64,000 nt of DNA from Paenibacillus ihbetae (GTDB taxonomy: Bacteria; Bacillota; Bacilli; Paenibacillales; Paenibacillaceae), in contig NZ_CP016809.1 in the NCBI RefSeq assembly GCF_002741055.1, forward strand, positions 4,132,501 through 4,196,500. Direction: 5' to 3'. Below the pieces are notes generated by a model. It saw only the letters and a list, made by a program, of their open reading frames with translations. It did not search any database and was not told the DNA's origin. Positions 18,042-26,897 of the stretch are shown here, piece after piece (position 1 is the stretch's first letter; the number at the start of each line of letters is the position of its first letter). Both the position numbers and the translations under genes were made by a program.

Positions 18042-20384
18042 GTGAAATCGAATTCAACCGGAAAGAGGAAGGCACATGTCAAAAAGACCGTGGCGGCTGT
18101 CACGGCAATGTTATGCATGGCTCAGCCGGCCTGGGCGGCATCGGCTACGACCAGCAGCACGCCTGCTGCAGAATCCGTTACCGTAAACAGCAATGACGGC
18201 AGCATCAGCGTGACCGACAACGAAATTCCGAAAGGCGCCAAAATTTCGTCCAAGAAAGCGGAAGAAATTATCCGGAATGCGTTTCCGATCCTGAAGAATG
18301 TCAAAGTCACAAACGCTCAATTTTCGGAAACGGATAATTTTGGGGGCAACACGCTTTCGTGGGACTTGCAATTATCGATTACGAGAGGGTACTCGAGTAT
18401 TGGATTCAGCGCACAGGTCAATGCCGTTACCGGGGAGATCATGAATGTGCATATTCCGAACGGGTTGAGAGACGACACCGACAAGCCCGTATTGACGCGA
18501 GAAGCCGCCAAGGAGAAGGCGCTGCAGTGGATCAAAACGCACACCTCCGACGTCAAAGTGGAGGACTTGAAGGAAAATAACGGCTATTTGGGAATGCAAG
18601 CCGCCTTGTTCACGCCGCCGGTATTCGCTTTTTATTTCCAATCGACCGTGAACGGCATCGAATCCGACCTGAACAGCATCAATATTTCCTTGGACGGACA
18701 GGGCAATGTCACCAGCTATAACCGCAGCTACAGCAATCAGAAATATCCTTCGGCGACGCCTAAGCTAGACGCGAACGCGATCCGCAAGCTCTACGAGGAG
18801 CAGTTCTCGGTCGACTTGGCCTACGTGCCGGAAAATAGGGATAATAGCAATGGGAAGAGCAAATATTTTCTGGGGTACATACCGAACGAGCAGGCGGGAT
18901 CGTACCTGGATGCGGATTCGGGCAAGCCGATCGGCTACATGGGGATTGAAACCGAGATTATCCCGGTAGAGGATGGACGCATCCCGGCGGCGAAGGAGAC
19001 CTTCAAGCCGCGTCAGGGCACGTTCTCCGGAGGAAATGATGCCGCTGAGTGGGTGAAGAGCCTCATCCCGGTTCCGTCCGGCATGAAGCTGGAGGCGAAG
19101 TCGCTGGGCAACCGGTGGAATAACCCCGAGGTGCGTACATGGAATATCCGATGGATGGAAGAGAAAGGCGCTCCTTACGGAGCGGGGGAAATGGTTTCGG
19201 CCGAGGTCGATGCCAAGACCGGTCAATTATATTCCTACATGAGATACCGCTATGATGTTTTTGAAGCAGCGGAAGTGAAGCAGCCGATCTCGCAGCAGGC
19301 CGCATTGAACCAGGCATATGAGGTGGTATCGAAGCTGGTGCCGAACGCGTCTGAGGAGTGGAGGCTGACCATGGCGGAGGGGCCGTCCAAAGGGAGCAAG
19401 AGAGGCTCTTATCAATTCAACTTCCAGCGTTATGTCGGCGATATTCGGATTATGGGCGATTCGATCAGCCTCGCCATTGATCTGAACGGTCAAATACAGA
19501 ACTTTAGTCTGAATGCGGCCGCCAACCTGTCCGAGCTGAAGGCGGATGCCAAGCCGGCCGTAACGCCGGAGCAGGCCAAAGCGAAGTATTTGGGCGAAAT
19601 CGAGCTTAACCTGAAGTATGCCTATTACGGCGGCTACCGGACGATTGCCGGTGAAATGGAAGAGCCGACCATCAAGCTGGTCTATTATCCATCACATAAG
19701 CAGCAGAAGGAATATTACGGCGGGATCCATCTGCCATTGGATGCAGCAACCGGAAAGTGGCGGAATTTTGTACCGGAAATCGGAACAAAGGACGTTCCGG
19801 CCGTGACGGACATTGAAGGCCATGCGTCGGAGCAGGCGCTGCAAGAGCTGGTGAAGTTCCGGGTGCTGGAGCCGGACAAGGACGGTAAAGTATATCCGGA
19901 TCGCCAGATAACGCTCGGGGAATGGTACCAGCTGGTCGCGGCTTCCGTCAACCCGTCGTATAAGGATATGTACAATAGCACCGTCGACCCTTATGCCGGG
20001 CTGCAGCCGGACCATCCGTATTACCCGGCCATTCAAGTGATGGTAGGGCAAAACTGGCTGTCCTACGATCCTGAAGGCACGCTGCCGTTGGATCGCAAGC
20101 TGACCCGGGATGAGCTCGCAGGCTCGCTGACCCGCATTCTTAACTACGAGAAGCTGTCAAAAGTATTCAGCCTTCCTACCGATGTGCTGGGCGTATCGGA
20201 CGCGCAGGCGATCACCAATAAAGGAGCAGCCCTGATCTCCATGAAGCTGGGTCTGCTGCCGGCTGTTGACGGCAAGTTCCTGCCTCAGCGCGAGGTGACC
20301 CGAGCAGAAGCGGCTGAAGTACTGGTTGCCCTCTCGAAGCTATCGGGCCGCAGCGATTCCTTCATGTCCACGTATTATTGGTAA
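18042..20384 (+). CDS. exported YcdB/YcdC-repeat protein with C-terminal SLH domains
   Basis: 780 residues from a GTG start with GGGGAGGAG at ideal spacing; the ATG 12 codons upstream lacks one. A signal peptide is clear: basic KRKAHVKKT, hydrophobic AVTAMLCMAQPAWA, cleavage near AWA-AS. The middle (about 50-590) holds repeated PepSY/YcdB-like units of the form ITREAAKEKALQWIK, SAEVDAKTGQLYSY and DLNGQIQNFSL. The last 180 residues form three SLH-type units (LVKFRVLEPDKDGKVYPDRQ, YPAIQVMVGQNWLSYDPEG, RAEAAEVLVALSKL), which tether proteins to secondary cell-wall polymer. It is therefore probably a cell-surface protein. The next gene, also exported, points the same way, and both may act on the envelope. 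Confidence 0.88.
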   Translation: MKSNSTGKRKAHVKKTVAAVTAMLCMAQPAWAASATTSSTPAAESVTVNSNDGSISVTDNEIPKGAKISSKKAEEIIRNAFPILKNVKVTNAQFSETDNFGGNTLSWDLQLSITRGYSSIGFSAQVNAVTGEIMNVHIPNGLRDDTDKPVLTREAAKEKALQWIKTHTSDVKVEDLKENNGYLGMQAALFTPPVFAFYFQSTVNGIESDLNSINISLDGQGNVTSYNRSYSNQKYPSATPKLDANAIRKLYEEQFSVDLAYVPENRDNSNGKSKYFLGYIPNEQAGSYLDADSGKPIGYMGIETEIIPVEDGRIPAAKETFKPRQGTFSGGNDAAEWVKSLIPVPSGMKLEAKSLGNRWNNPEVRTWNIRWMEEKGAPYGAGEMVSAEVDAKTGQLYSYMRYRYDVFEAAEVKQPISQQAALNQAYEVVSKLVPNASEEWRLTMAEGPSKGSKRGSYQFNFQRYVGDIRIMGDSISLAIDLNGQIQNFSLNAAANLSELKADAKPAVTPEQAKAKYLGEIELNLKYAYYGGYRTIAGEMEEPTIKLVYYPSHKQQKEYYGGIHLPLDAATGKWRNFVPEIGTKDVPAVTDIEGHASEQALQELVKFRVLEPDKDGKVYPDRQITLGEWYQLVAASVNPSYKDMYNSTVDPYAGLQPDHPYYPAIQVMVGQNWLSYDPEGTLPLDRKLTRDELAGSLTRILNYEKLSKVFSLPTDVLGVSDAQAITNKGAALISMKLGLLPAVDGKFLPQREVTRAEAAEVLVALSKLSGRSDSFMSTYYW

Positions 20385-20491
20385 GCTTCGGTATTCGTGC
20401 TTGATCGACATAATTATAATCCTTAAACGTTGAGAAAATATGGTACAATGTAGGTGTTTAGGGATTAGGTAGATGAAGGGCGGGTATACCG

Positions 20492-21634
20492 ATGAAACGA
20501 GGCCGATCAACGATTGCCAAATTATTGATTGCAGGGAGTTTAGCCGTGACCGTGGCCGCTGTCCCCGAGCCGGCTAACCTTATAGATGTGTATGCTACTT
20601 CGAACAAACCGGTCATCAAGTCGGTCGGCGCCATCCAGGAGAAGCTGCTGGAGGCTATGAATGACAGAGAATCCACCGTGCGGTTTGCTTATCAAGGGGA
20701 AACCAAGTCGCTGAAGACCCAGCTGAAGGATGCGCTTGACCAGGCGATGGCCAGCGATCCGTATATCCACTACACCATTGCAAGCTATAGCTACGACTAT
20801 CGCGGAACAGCCAGCGCAGCGGATGTGACGGTCCAGTTAAGCTATCGCGAGACTGCGGAGCAGACCCGATATGTCGATATGCGTTCTGCCGCGATATTGA
20901 AGAGCATCATCAAGGCAGGGATGAATGATCATGAGAAGGTGAAGGCCATCCATGATTGGGTCGTCCTGAATTTGAAATATGATACGACCCTAACGAAGTA
21001 TACCGCTTACGACGGACTATACACGGGCAGTACGGTATGCCAGGGCTACTCCTTGCTGACCCATAAGCTGCTTAAAGGGGCCGGTATTGAGAATAAGATC
21101 GTGGAAGGTACGGCGTATTCCCCGGATAATCCGAAAGGTCAGCTCCATGCATGGAATCTCGTGCTACTGGACGGCAAGTGGTACCACATGGACACGACGT
21201 GGGACGACCCGGTCCCGGACCGCCCAAACGAGGTGTCCTACACGTATTACCTTCGGACAGATAAGCAGATGGGCCGGGATCATACTTGGGTGAAGTCCTA
21301 CCCGAAAGCGGACACTCTCTACCGGGATACCTTGACGTCGCTTACACGCAAGGATCGGGCGAAAGCGGCCGTCTATAAAGCGATCAAACAGGATCTGGAA
21401 TATCATCTTTACGATGCAGGTTCCATTGTCAGATCCTATAAGCAGCTGCAGCCTCTCGTGAAGGAGGCCCAGGCTGCGAAGAGCCGTAAGCTGGTGTTCC
21501 GATACGACGGCAGCGAAAGCGAGCTTGTTCAGACGCTCCAGCAATTACAGCTGAAGAACAATCTGGGCTCGATCAAATATTATCACAGCACATTCGAGGA
21601 TACGGATGATTTGAGAGTGCAGATCGCTTGGTAG
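20492..21634 (+). CDS. exported transglutaminase-like (papain-fold) protein
   Basis: 380 residues. The N-terminus (MKRGRSTIAKLLIAGSLAVT) is a signal peptide or anchor. The transglutaminase core carries the triad Cys183 (GSTVCQGY), His219 (QLHAWN) and Asp234 (MDTTWDDP), with HDWVVLNLKYD upstream of the Cys as in the family. Secreted bacterial members act as peptidases or cross-linkers, often on the cell wall. It follows the SLH-protein gene by 107 bases in the same direction. A TACAAT -10-like element lies near 20448, so it may have its own promoter. A 20-bp perfect hairpin follows. The triad is intact, so catalysis is plausible; the substrate is unknown. Confidence 0.88.
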   Translation: MKRGRSTIAKLLIAGSLAVTVAAVPEPANLIDVYATSNKPVIKSVGAIQEKLLEAMNDRESTVRFAYQGETKSLKTQLKDALDQAMASDPYIHYTIASYSYDYRGTASAADVTVQLSYRETAEQTRYVDMRSAAILKSIIKAGMNDHEKVKAIHDWVVLNLKYDTTLTKYTAYDGLYTGSTVCQGYSLLTHKLLKGAGIENKIVEGTAYSPDNPKGQLHAWNLVLLDGKWYHMDTTWDDPVPDRPNEVSYTYYLRTDKQMGRDHTWVKSYPKADTLYRDTLTSLTRKDRAKAAVYKAIKQDLEYHLYDAGSIVRSYKQLQPLVKEAQAAKSRKLVFRYDGSESELVQTLQQLQLKNNLGSIKYYHSTFEDTDDLRVQIAW

Positions 21635-21690
21635 ATGGTAGTGAGCGCTCGATACAAGCGAGTTAAACCCAACGTATTCGAATAATGAAG

Positions 21691-21736
21691 AAGGGGCGGT
21701 CCCCCGTAGATCTTACTCTACGGGGGACCGCCCCTT
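21691..21736. terminator. very strong hairpin between convergent genes
   Basis: Two 20-base arms (starting AAGGGGCGGTCCC) are perfect inverted repeats around TCTTAC. T tracts are short on both sides (CCCCTTTG; CCCCTTCTTC), but the stem is among the longest in the window and separates the transglutaminase gene from the convergent permease gene. Confidence 0.8.
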
Positions 21737-21829
21737 TGTATGCCGTCGTGACATTTGATATGCTCATTCCCTTATGGGCCGGACAAGAGAGATTCAAAAT
21801 CGCGAAACGGCCGATTTCTTCGCACTGCC

Positions 21830-23278
21830 TTATTTGGAATCGGTGCTTAAGTCGGATTCCTGCAGCGGTACGATACGGCTCTTCTTAAAGAGCTTATAGC
21901 CGAACCAGATGGCCAGGAAGAGCGGGATGCTTACATAGGTGGCAATGATGGTCAGCCAGTCGATATCTCCGCTGAAATTCCCTTGGCCGATAATGGCAAC
22001 AAGACAGAGCAGGAAGGCGAAGAGCGGTCCAAACGGGAACCAGCGTGCCCGGAACGGCAGATCCTTCAGATCATGTCCTTGCGCGATATACGCCTTGCGG
22101 AACCGGTAATGGCTGACGGCAATCGCGAGCCAGTTGATGAAGCCGCACATCCCCGAGGCGTTCAGAAGCCACACATACACAACCCCGTCCCCGAAGAAGG
22201 AGGCCAGGAAAGCGAGCATTCCGACTGCGGTCGTCACGATCAGGGCCGCCACGGGAACGCCGCGGCTGTTCAGCCGGCTGAGCCACTTCGGTGCCATGCC
22301 TTGCTTCGCCATGGAATAGAGAACGCGGGTGGAGGCGTACATGCCCGAGTTGCCGGCCGACAGGACGGAGCTGAGAATGACGGCATTCATGACGGAAGCG
22401 GAGAAGGCAAGCCCGGCACGTTCGAACACGAGCGTGAATGGACTGACTCCGATATTATCGACGCCGGATTGAAGCAGGCTCGGATGCGTATACGGAATCA
22501 GCATGCCGATAACGAAAATCGCGAAAATATAAAAGATCAGAATGCGCCAAAATACTTGGCGGATAGCCCTCGGCACATGCTTTCTCGGATTTTCGCTTTC
22601 TCCAGCGGCAACCCCGATCAGCTCGGTTCCCTGGAAGGAGAAGCCGGCTGCCATAAATACGCCCACCAGGGCGAAGAAGCCGCCGTGCACAGGACCGCCG
22701 TCCATCGTAAAGTTCGAGAAGCCGACGGTTTTTCCGCCGAGAATGCCGGCGATCATCAGGATGCCGATAATCAGGAAGATGATGACGGTTGCGACCTTAA
22801 TGATCGCAAACCAATATTCCGATTCGCCGTAGCCTTTGCTCGACAGATAGTTCAGGCCGAACATGATGGCCAGAAACAGAAGACTCCACAGGAAGGACGG
22901 ACTGTCCGGGAACCAAAATTTAATAATCACGGTAGCTGCCGCAAGTTCAGCGGCAATGGTAACCGCCCAGTTGTACCAGAAGTTCCAGCCGACGGCAAAG
23001 CCGAAGGCGGGGCTGACGAACCGGGAGGCGTATGTGCTAAACGAGCCGGCATCCGGCAAATACGTGGCCAGCTCGCCCAAGCTGGTCATCAGGAAGTAAA
23101 CCATCAGGCCGACGGCGGCATATGCAATGAGTGCTCCGCCGGGACCGGCGGAGGATATTGCGGTTCCGCTAGCCAGGAACAGGCCGGTGCCGATGGATCC
23201 GCCTAGGGCGATCATCGTCATATGCCGGGCCTTGAAGCTTGGCTTCAGGGAGGCTGCTGGTGCTTTTCTAGAACTCAA
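21830..23278 (-). CDS. lysP: amino acid permease, lysine-specific (LysP-like)
   Basis: 482 residues, an APC-superfamily permease of the AAT subgroup with about 12 membrane helices, which imports amino acids with protons. The first block, HMTMIALGGSIGTGLFLASG, is the family hallmark; GFAVGWNFWYNWA, FSFQGTELIGVAAGESENP and SGMYASTRVLYSMAKQGMAP follow. A TTG at 23278 with AAGGAG nine bases away is the likeliest start; a TTG six bases further upstream is too close to the site. What fixes the substrate is the leader: a lysine riboswitch and terminator between promoter and gene predict repression by lysine, so lysine uptake is the best call. It runs convergent to the transglutaminase gene. Confidence 0.92.
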   Translation of the reverse strand: MSSRKAPAASLKPSFKARHMTMIALGGSIGTGLFLASGTAISSAGPGGALIAYAAVGLMVYFLMTSLGELATYLPDAGSFSTYASRFVSPAFGFAVGWNFWYNWAVTIAAELAAATVIIKFWFPDSPSFLWSLLFLAIMFGLNYLSSKGYGESEYWFAIIKVATVIIFLIIGILMIAGILGGKTVGFSNFTMDGGPVHGGFFALVGVFMAAGFSFQGTELIGVAAGESENPRKHVPRAIRQVFWRILIFYIFAIFVIGMLIPYTHPSLLQSGVDNIGVSPFTLVFERAGLAFSASVMNAVILSSVLSAGNSGMYASTRVLYSMAKQGMAPKWLSRLNSRGVPVAALIVTTAVGMLAFLASFFGDGVVYVWLLNASGMCGFINWLAIAVSHYRFRKAYIAQGHDLKDLPFRARWFPFGPLFAFLLCLVAIIGQGNFSGDIDWLTIIATYVSIPLFLAIWFGYKLFKKSRIVPLQESDLSTDSK

Positions 23279-23329
23279 GATCAAACACTCCTTCTATATA
23301 GTAAGAGATACCACACATGTCATTGTGCC

Positions 23330-23370
23330 CGAATAAAAAGAATAGACCCCAGGTCATGTACCTGCGGTCT
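23330..23370 (-). terminator. riboswitch-controlled terminator
   Basis: On the minus strand AGACCGCAGGT pairs with ACCTGGGGTCT around a short loop and is followed by a T-rich tract (ATTCTTTTTATT). It lies between the lysine aptamer and the permease ribosome site, the usual expression platform for transcription termination. Confidence 0.85.
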
Positions 23371-23396
23371 ATGTGTAATCCGCATCAAACCCTCCA

Positions 23397-23609
23397 TAAA
23401 GATAGCGCAACACGGGCGATTGCGTCATGCAATTCCCGTGACAGTTCCGTCCCTTTCGGCAACGACCCCAGCACAGAATACAAGAGTATATCCTGCACTT
23501 CGGCAGCCATGCCTTTCATCTGCGCTTCTTCGGCTCCTCTTCGCCTCGACGCGATTACTGATCATGTCTGCAACCTCTACCTCATCTTGGATTGATGAGG
23601 CTATCCTTC
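23397..23609 (-). ncRNA. lysine riboswitch (L-box) aptamer
   Basis: Read on the minus strand, the leader holds the conserved L-box segments in order: AGAGGTTGC, an AGTAA core element, GAGGAGCCGAAGAAGC, GCTGCCGAAGTGCAGG, GCTGGGGTCGTTGCCGAAAG and ACTGTCACGGG. The P1 closing stem pairs GGATAGC at the 5' end with GCTATCTTT at the 3' end. The order, the repeated GCCGAAG loops and the P1 ends match the lysine class (as in lysC leaders). Together with the downstream terminator this should switch off transcription of the permease when lysine binds. Exact ends are approximate. Confidence 0.92.
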
Positions 23610-23634
23610 TATTCAGTTCTAACAAGAGATTCCT

Positions 23635-23664
23635 AGTATAAATCACATCGCGTGTGAGAATCAA
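23635..23664 (-). promoter_or_regulatory. sigma-A promoter of the lysine permease transcript
   Basis: On the minus strand TTGATT (23664-23659) and TATACT (23640-23635) are separated by 18 bases. Transcription would start about 20 bases before the riboswitch aptamer. Confidence 0.7.
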
Positions 23665-23742
23665 TGGTTAATTTTGTCGCCTGGAGTGTTGATCCGATAA
23701 CGTCCGGCTATCTGCTCAAGGGTATGGACGGCATAGGGCCGT

Positions 23743-24873
23743 TTACGAGCGGGTGCGCTTGGCCATCTGCTGCCACACCGTTCCGGCTGCTTCCTCACCG
23801 GATTCGATCCGCTCCAGGGCCATGCGGGCCTGCAGGCTGACCTCGAATTCAGGGTCATTCGCCGCCTCCTCGAGCGCCGATCGGGCTTCTTCGGTTCCGA
23901 CCTCATAGAGGAAGCGGGCGGCCCGCCAGCGTACGATCTTGCTGGTATCCTTCAGCGATTCGATCATAACCGGCGTGGCGGCCGCATCGCCGATATCGGA
24001 CAGCGTATCGCCGGCAGTCCGGCGCACGGCCGGCGCATCGTCACGCATCGCCTCGTACAGCAGTTCCATCGCTTCAGGCGTGCGCAGGTCGCCGAGGTAA
24101 ACAACGACAAGCCGCCGGATTTGCATCTTCGGATCCTGCAGCGCTTTGCGGAGCAGAGGGATATGCTTCTCGTTCGGCTCCAGCACCTCAAGTGCGGCGT
24201 AGCGGACGCGCCAGTCTTCATCCGAAAGCGCGGCCTCGATTTCCGCATCGCTCAGCTTGCGCCGCTGCTCCACAAATTCCTCGTCGTTGGCGCCGTGGGC
24301 GATCGCCTGCGCCACTACGCGATCCAGGCGTTCCTGCGGGAACGCCGCTTCCAGCTCCTGCTCGACCTCGCGCGCGATATCGGCAAGCTCGCCGTAGCGG
24401 ACGCCGTATTCCTTCAGCTTGCGCTCTTTAATGAGGGTGGCGGTCGCAACCTCGGTCACCGCTTTGGTGAACCGGTCGGACAAGGCGATTCGCTCCTCCT
24501 TGGCGCCGCTCTTTACACGGATCTGCATCGGAATGCCGCGGAAATACTGAACGAACACCTGGGCTTCGCCGAAGGCGGCCTCCTGTTCGCCCTCATTCAG
24601 TCCTGCTGCCAGACCCTCCTGGCCGAATATCTCCTGCACGGCACCCAGGATGGAAGGCCAGTCCGCATTGCCTTTGCGGTCCAGCGCGATGAAGTCGGCC
24701 GTATGGAACACACTTTTCACACCCGGGATGTGTAGCAGCTGGCGGATCCAGGATGGAGCGGATCGTTCGTTTTCGATTGTATATGTTTTGCGTATGCCCG
24801 GCTCCAGCGTTTCATCCAAGTGAAGCTTCATGGAGTTCGGGCTTGGGGTCGGTTCGATGAATGTAATCTTCAT
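23743..24873 (-). CDS. CvfC-like protein: Nfu/NifU N-terminal domain plus HEAT repeats
   Basis: 376 residues. The first 90 residues (FIEPTPSPNSMKLHLDETLE, SWIRQLLHIPGVKSVFHTADFIALDRKG) match the Nfu/NifU N-terminal fold. From about 180 there are HEAT or PBS-lyase-type repeats of about 31 residues, such as DWRVRYAALEVLEPNEKHI, PKMQIRRLVVVYLGDLRTPE and APAVRRTAGDTLSDIGDAA. This domain order is that of conserved virulence factor C of Staphylococcus and its Bacillales relatives. The FeS-binding CxxC of Nfu is absent, so it is not an FeS carrier. AAGGAGG lies 13 bases before the ATG. It appears to be a single-gene unit upstream of the lysine-permease promoter. Confidence 0.85.
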   Translation of the reverse strand: MKITFIEPTPSPNSMKLHLDETLEPGIRKTYTIENERSAPSWIRQLLHIPGVKSVFHTADFIALDRKGNADWPSILGAVQEIFGQEGLAAGLNEGEQEAAFGEAQVFVQYFRGIPMQIRVKSGAKEERIALSDRFTKAVTEVATATLIKERKLKEYGVRYGELADIAREVEQELEAAFPQERLDRVVAQAIAHGANDEEFVEQRRKLSDAEIEAALSDEDWRVRYAALEVLEPNEKHIPLLRKALQDPKMQIRRLVVVYLGDLRTPEAMELLYEAMRDDAPAVRRTAGDTLSDIGDAAATPVMIESLKDTSKIVRWRAARFLYEVGTEEARSALEEAANDPEFEVSLQARMALERIESGEEAAGTVWQQMAKRTRS

Positions 24874-25128
24874 AGTTCAAGTATCGCCTCCTTATGCTCC
24901 TATTGTACCTCAGTTCCCCGCGGGAAAAAACAGCGCATCCCGGCTTGGCCGCCGGCAAGAGCGAATTTTTGGATAAAAAGAGGAAAGGTTTGTCAAACTA
25001 TCCTTTGAGAAGGCGCTGATTGACCTGAATGCCACCGGAAGACAGGCAACTGCTTCTGCGCTTCTTGCGGAGGGCTTACATAGAAGATTTATAAGGACGA
25101 TTCCAAAATGGGAGGGAGAAGACCTGCC

Positions 25129-25239
25129 ATGTACCGTAAGCAGGAGAGAACGCTGGCTCTGGTGTGCTTGATCGTTGCCGCGATTATGCTGTACGGCGCG
25201 GTGAAAGGGTATCTGCGTTACATCCATTTTTTCGGCTGA
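25129..25239 (+). CDS. 36-residue single-helix membrane protein (possible)
   Basis: A short frame preceded by GGGAGGGAG and with a typical layout: basic start MYRKQER, hydrophobic TLALVCLIVAAIMLYGAV, then KGYLRYIHFFG. It sits 305 bases upstream of cydA in the same direction. It is too short to assign, but the ribosome site and the charge/hydrophobic pattern support translation. It may be unrelated to the cytochrome genes. Confidence 0.5.
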   Translation: MYRKQERTLALVCLIVAAIMLYGAVKGYLRYIHFFG

Positions 25240-25267
25240 TGCGAAGGGGAGGATGCGTGCTAGGCGG

Positions 25268-25525
25268 TTGCTAAACCGGAGCGATCCCGGATAACTCGAG
25301 TGCCCCGAACGATCTCGGGCAACCGAGACGAGCCCGGGAACCCGAGCACCCCGGAAGCGATCCCGGGCAAACGTTGGGCTCCCGGTACCCGAGCGCCCAA
25401 GCGATATGGGGCAACCGAGGCCATCCCGGTAACCCCAGCGTCCTTAAGCAGTCCCGGACAACCCGAGCGACCCGAAGCGATCCCGGATAACTCCGAGCGA
25501 CCTAAGCAACCCGAGCAGCCATTAC
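25268..25525 (+). repeat. degenerate GC-rich tandem repeat, 46-bp period with 29/30-bp sub-units
   Basis: The 305 bases between the 36-codon frame and cydA are filled by imperfect copies of a unit resembling CCCGAAGCGATCCCGGGCAA followed by CCGAGC. From about 25297, three successive pairs of about 29+17, 31+15 and 29+17 bases give a 46-bp period, then 29- and 30-bp units follow. One frame is open across it (Pro/Gly/Ala-rich) but looks like a by-product of the repeat. Confidence 0.7.
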
Positions 25526-25544
25526 TATGAAGGAGTGAGCCTTA

Positions 25545-26897
25545 ATGTCTTCACTGGATCCGGTATTAATGAGCCGGATATTGACCGGTTTGACCCTGTT
25601 TGTACATATCGTATTGGCCACGATCGGGGTGGGCATCCCGATTATGCTGGCATTGGCCGAATGGAGGGGAATCCGGACGGGAGATGATCATTATACGCTG
25701 CTGGCCAGGCGGTGGGCGCGGGGATATGTCATCACGGTTGCCGTAGGCGTCGTGACAGGGACGGCGATCGGGCTGCAGCTAAGCCTCCTGTGGCCGACCT
25801 TTATGCGCGTAGCCGGGAAGGCCATTGCACTGCCGCTGTTTATGGAGACCTTCGCGTTTTTCGTGGAGGCGATCTTTCTGGGCATTTATTTATACACCTG
25901 GGACCGGTTCAAAAATAAATCGACGCATCTGCTGCTGCTCATTCCCGTAGCCATCGGCTCATCCGCTTCGGCTTTCTTCATTACGAGCATGAACGCCTTC
26001 ATGAACCAGCCGCAGGGATTCGAGCTGATAAACGGCGTGTTCACGAATGTGAATCCGTTCGTAGCGATGTTCAATCCGGCAACGCCGACGAAGGTGAGCC
26101 ATGTGCTGGCTTCCGCGTTTACGACGAGCGCAGGCGTGCTGGCGAGCATTGCGGCTTTTAGCCTTCTTAAGGGAAGCACGCATGTTTATTTCAAAAAGGC
26201 GCTGAAGCTGACCGTTGTCTCTGCCTTCGTTTTTGCGCTTGCCACGGTGGCCATCGGGGACTTCTCGGGTAAATTTTTGGCCAAATACCAGCCTGAGAAG
26301 CTGGCGGCGGCGGAGTGGCATTTCGAGACGATGAGAGGAGCGCCGCTCATTTACGGCGGCATCCTCGATGAGAATCATGAGGTTAAATACGCTTTGAAAA
26401 TACCGTACGCGCTCAGCATATTGGCAGGCAACAACCCGGCGACGAAAGTCATCGGATTGAACGAGTTCCCAGAGGATGAACGGCCGCCGCTCTCGGTCCA
26501 TTATTACTTTGATCTCAAGGTGACCATCGGTGGGCTTCTGGTATTGATTCCGCTTTTATATTTGTTTCGCCGCAAGCTTCCCGGCAAAAAGCCTTATCCA
26601 AAATGGCTCCTGCTCAGTATAGTGGCATTAGGGCCTTTAGCGATGTCGGCGATCTGGCTGGGGTGGTTTTTGGCGGAGATCGGAAGGCAGCCTTGGATCG
26701 TACGCGGTTACATGAAGGTGGCGGATGCAGCGACAACCTCCACCAGCGTAGGCTGGATGCTGATCCTGTTTATCGTCCTGTATCTAGTGCTGTCCGTGTC
26801 TGCGATCCGCGTGCTCAGCCAGCTGTTCCGGAACAAGAGCGCCGAAGAGGAAATCCGGGCGCTGGGACTTGAAATCGAAGGAGAGGACCGCGCATGA
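25545..26897 (+). CDS. cydA: cytochrome bd quinol oxidase subunit I
   Basis: 450 residues, about nine membrane helices. The subunit carries haems b558, b595 and d and oxidises quinol while reducing oxygen. Family features are RILTGLTLFVHIVLATIGVG with the haem-ligand His near residue 20, GTAIGLQLSLLWPTF, the conserved Glu-rich segment FMETFAFFVEAIFLGIYLYTW, SSASAFFITSMNAFMNQPQGF, and GWFLAEIGRQPWIVRG near 365 with the short Q-loop of Bacillus-type enzymes. GAAGGAGTGAG lies before the ATG. It overlaps cydB by four bases. No cydCD exporter genes follow, unlike B. subtilis. Confidence 0.96.
   Translation: MSSLDPVLMSRILTGLTLFVHIVLATIGVGIPIMLALAEWRGIRTGDDHYTLLARRWARGYVITVAVGVVTGTAIGLQLSLLWPTFMRVAGKAIALPLFMETFAFFVEAIFLGIYLYTWDRFKNKSTHLLLLIPVAIGSSASAFFITSMNAFMNQPQGFELINGVFTNVNPFVAMFNPATPTKVSHVLASAFTTSAGVLASIAAFSLLKGSTHVYFKKALKLTVVSAFVFALATVAIGDFSGKFLAKYQPEKLAAAEWHFETMRGAPLIYGGILDENHEVKYALKIPYALSILAGNNPATKVIGLNEFPEDERPPLSVHYYFDLKVTIGGLLVLIPLLYLFRRKLPGKKPYPKWLLLSIVALGPLAMSAIWLGWFLAEIGRQPWIVRGYMKVADAATTSTSVGWMLILFIVLYLVLSVSAIRVLSQLFRNKSAEEEIRALGLEIEGEDRA

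Noticed and set aside
21983..23206. 407-codon + strand frame opposite the lysine permease
   Set aside because: Strongly charged, low-complexity reading typical of the antisense of a membrane-protein gene; it has no start signal.
25300..25530. 76-codon Pro/Gly-rich frame upstream of cydA
   Set aside because: It is explained by the degenerate tandem repeat and lacks a ribosome site.
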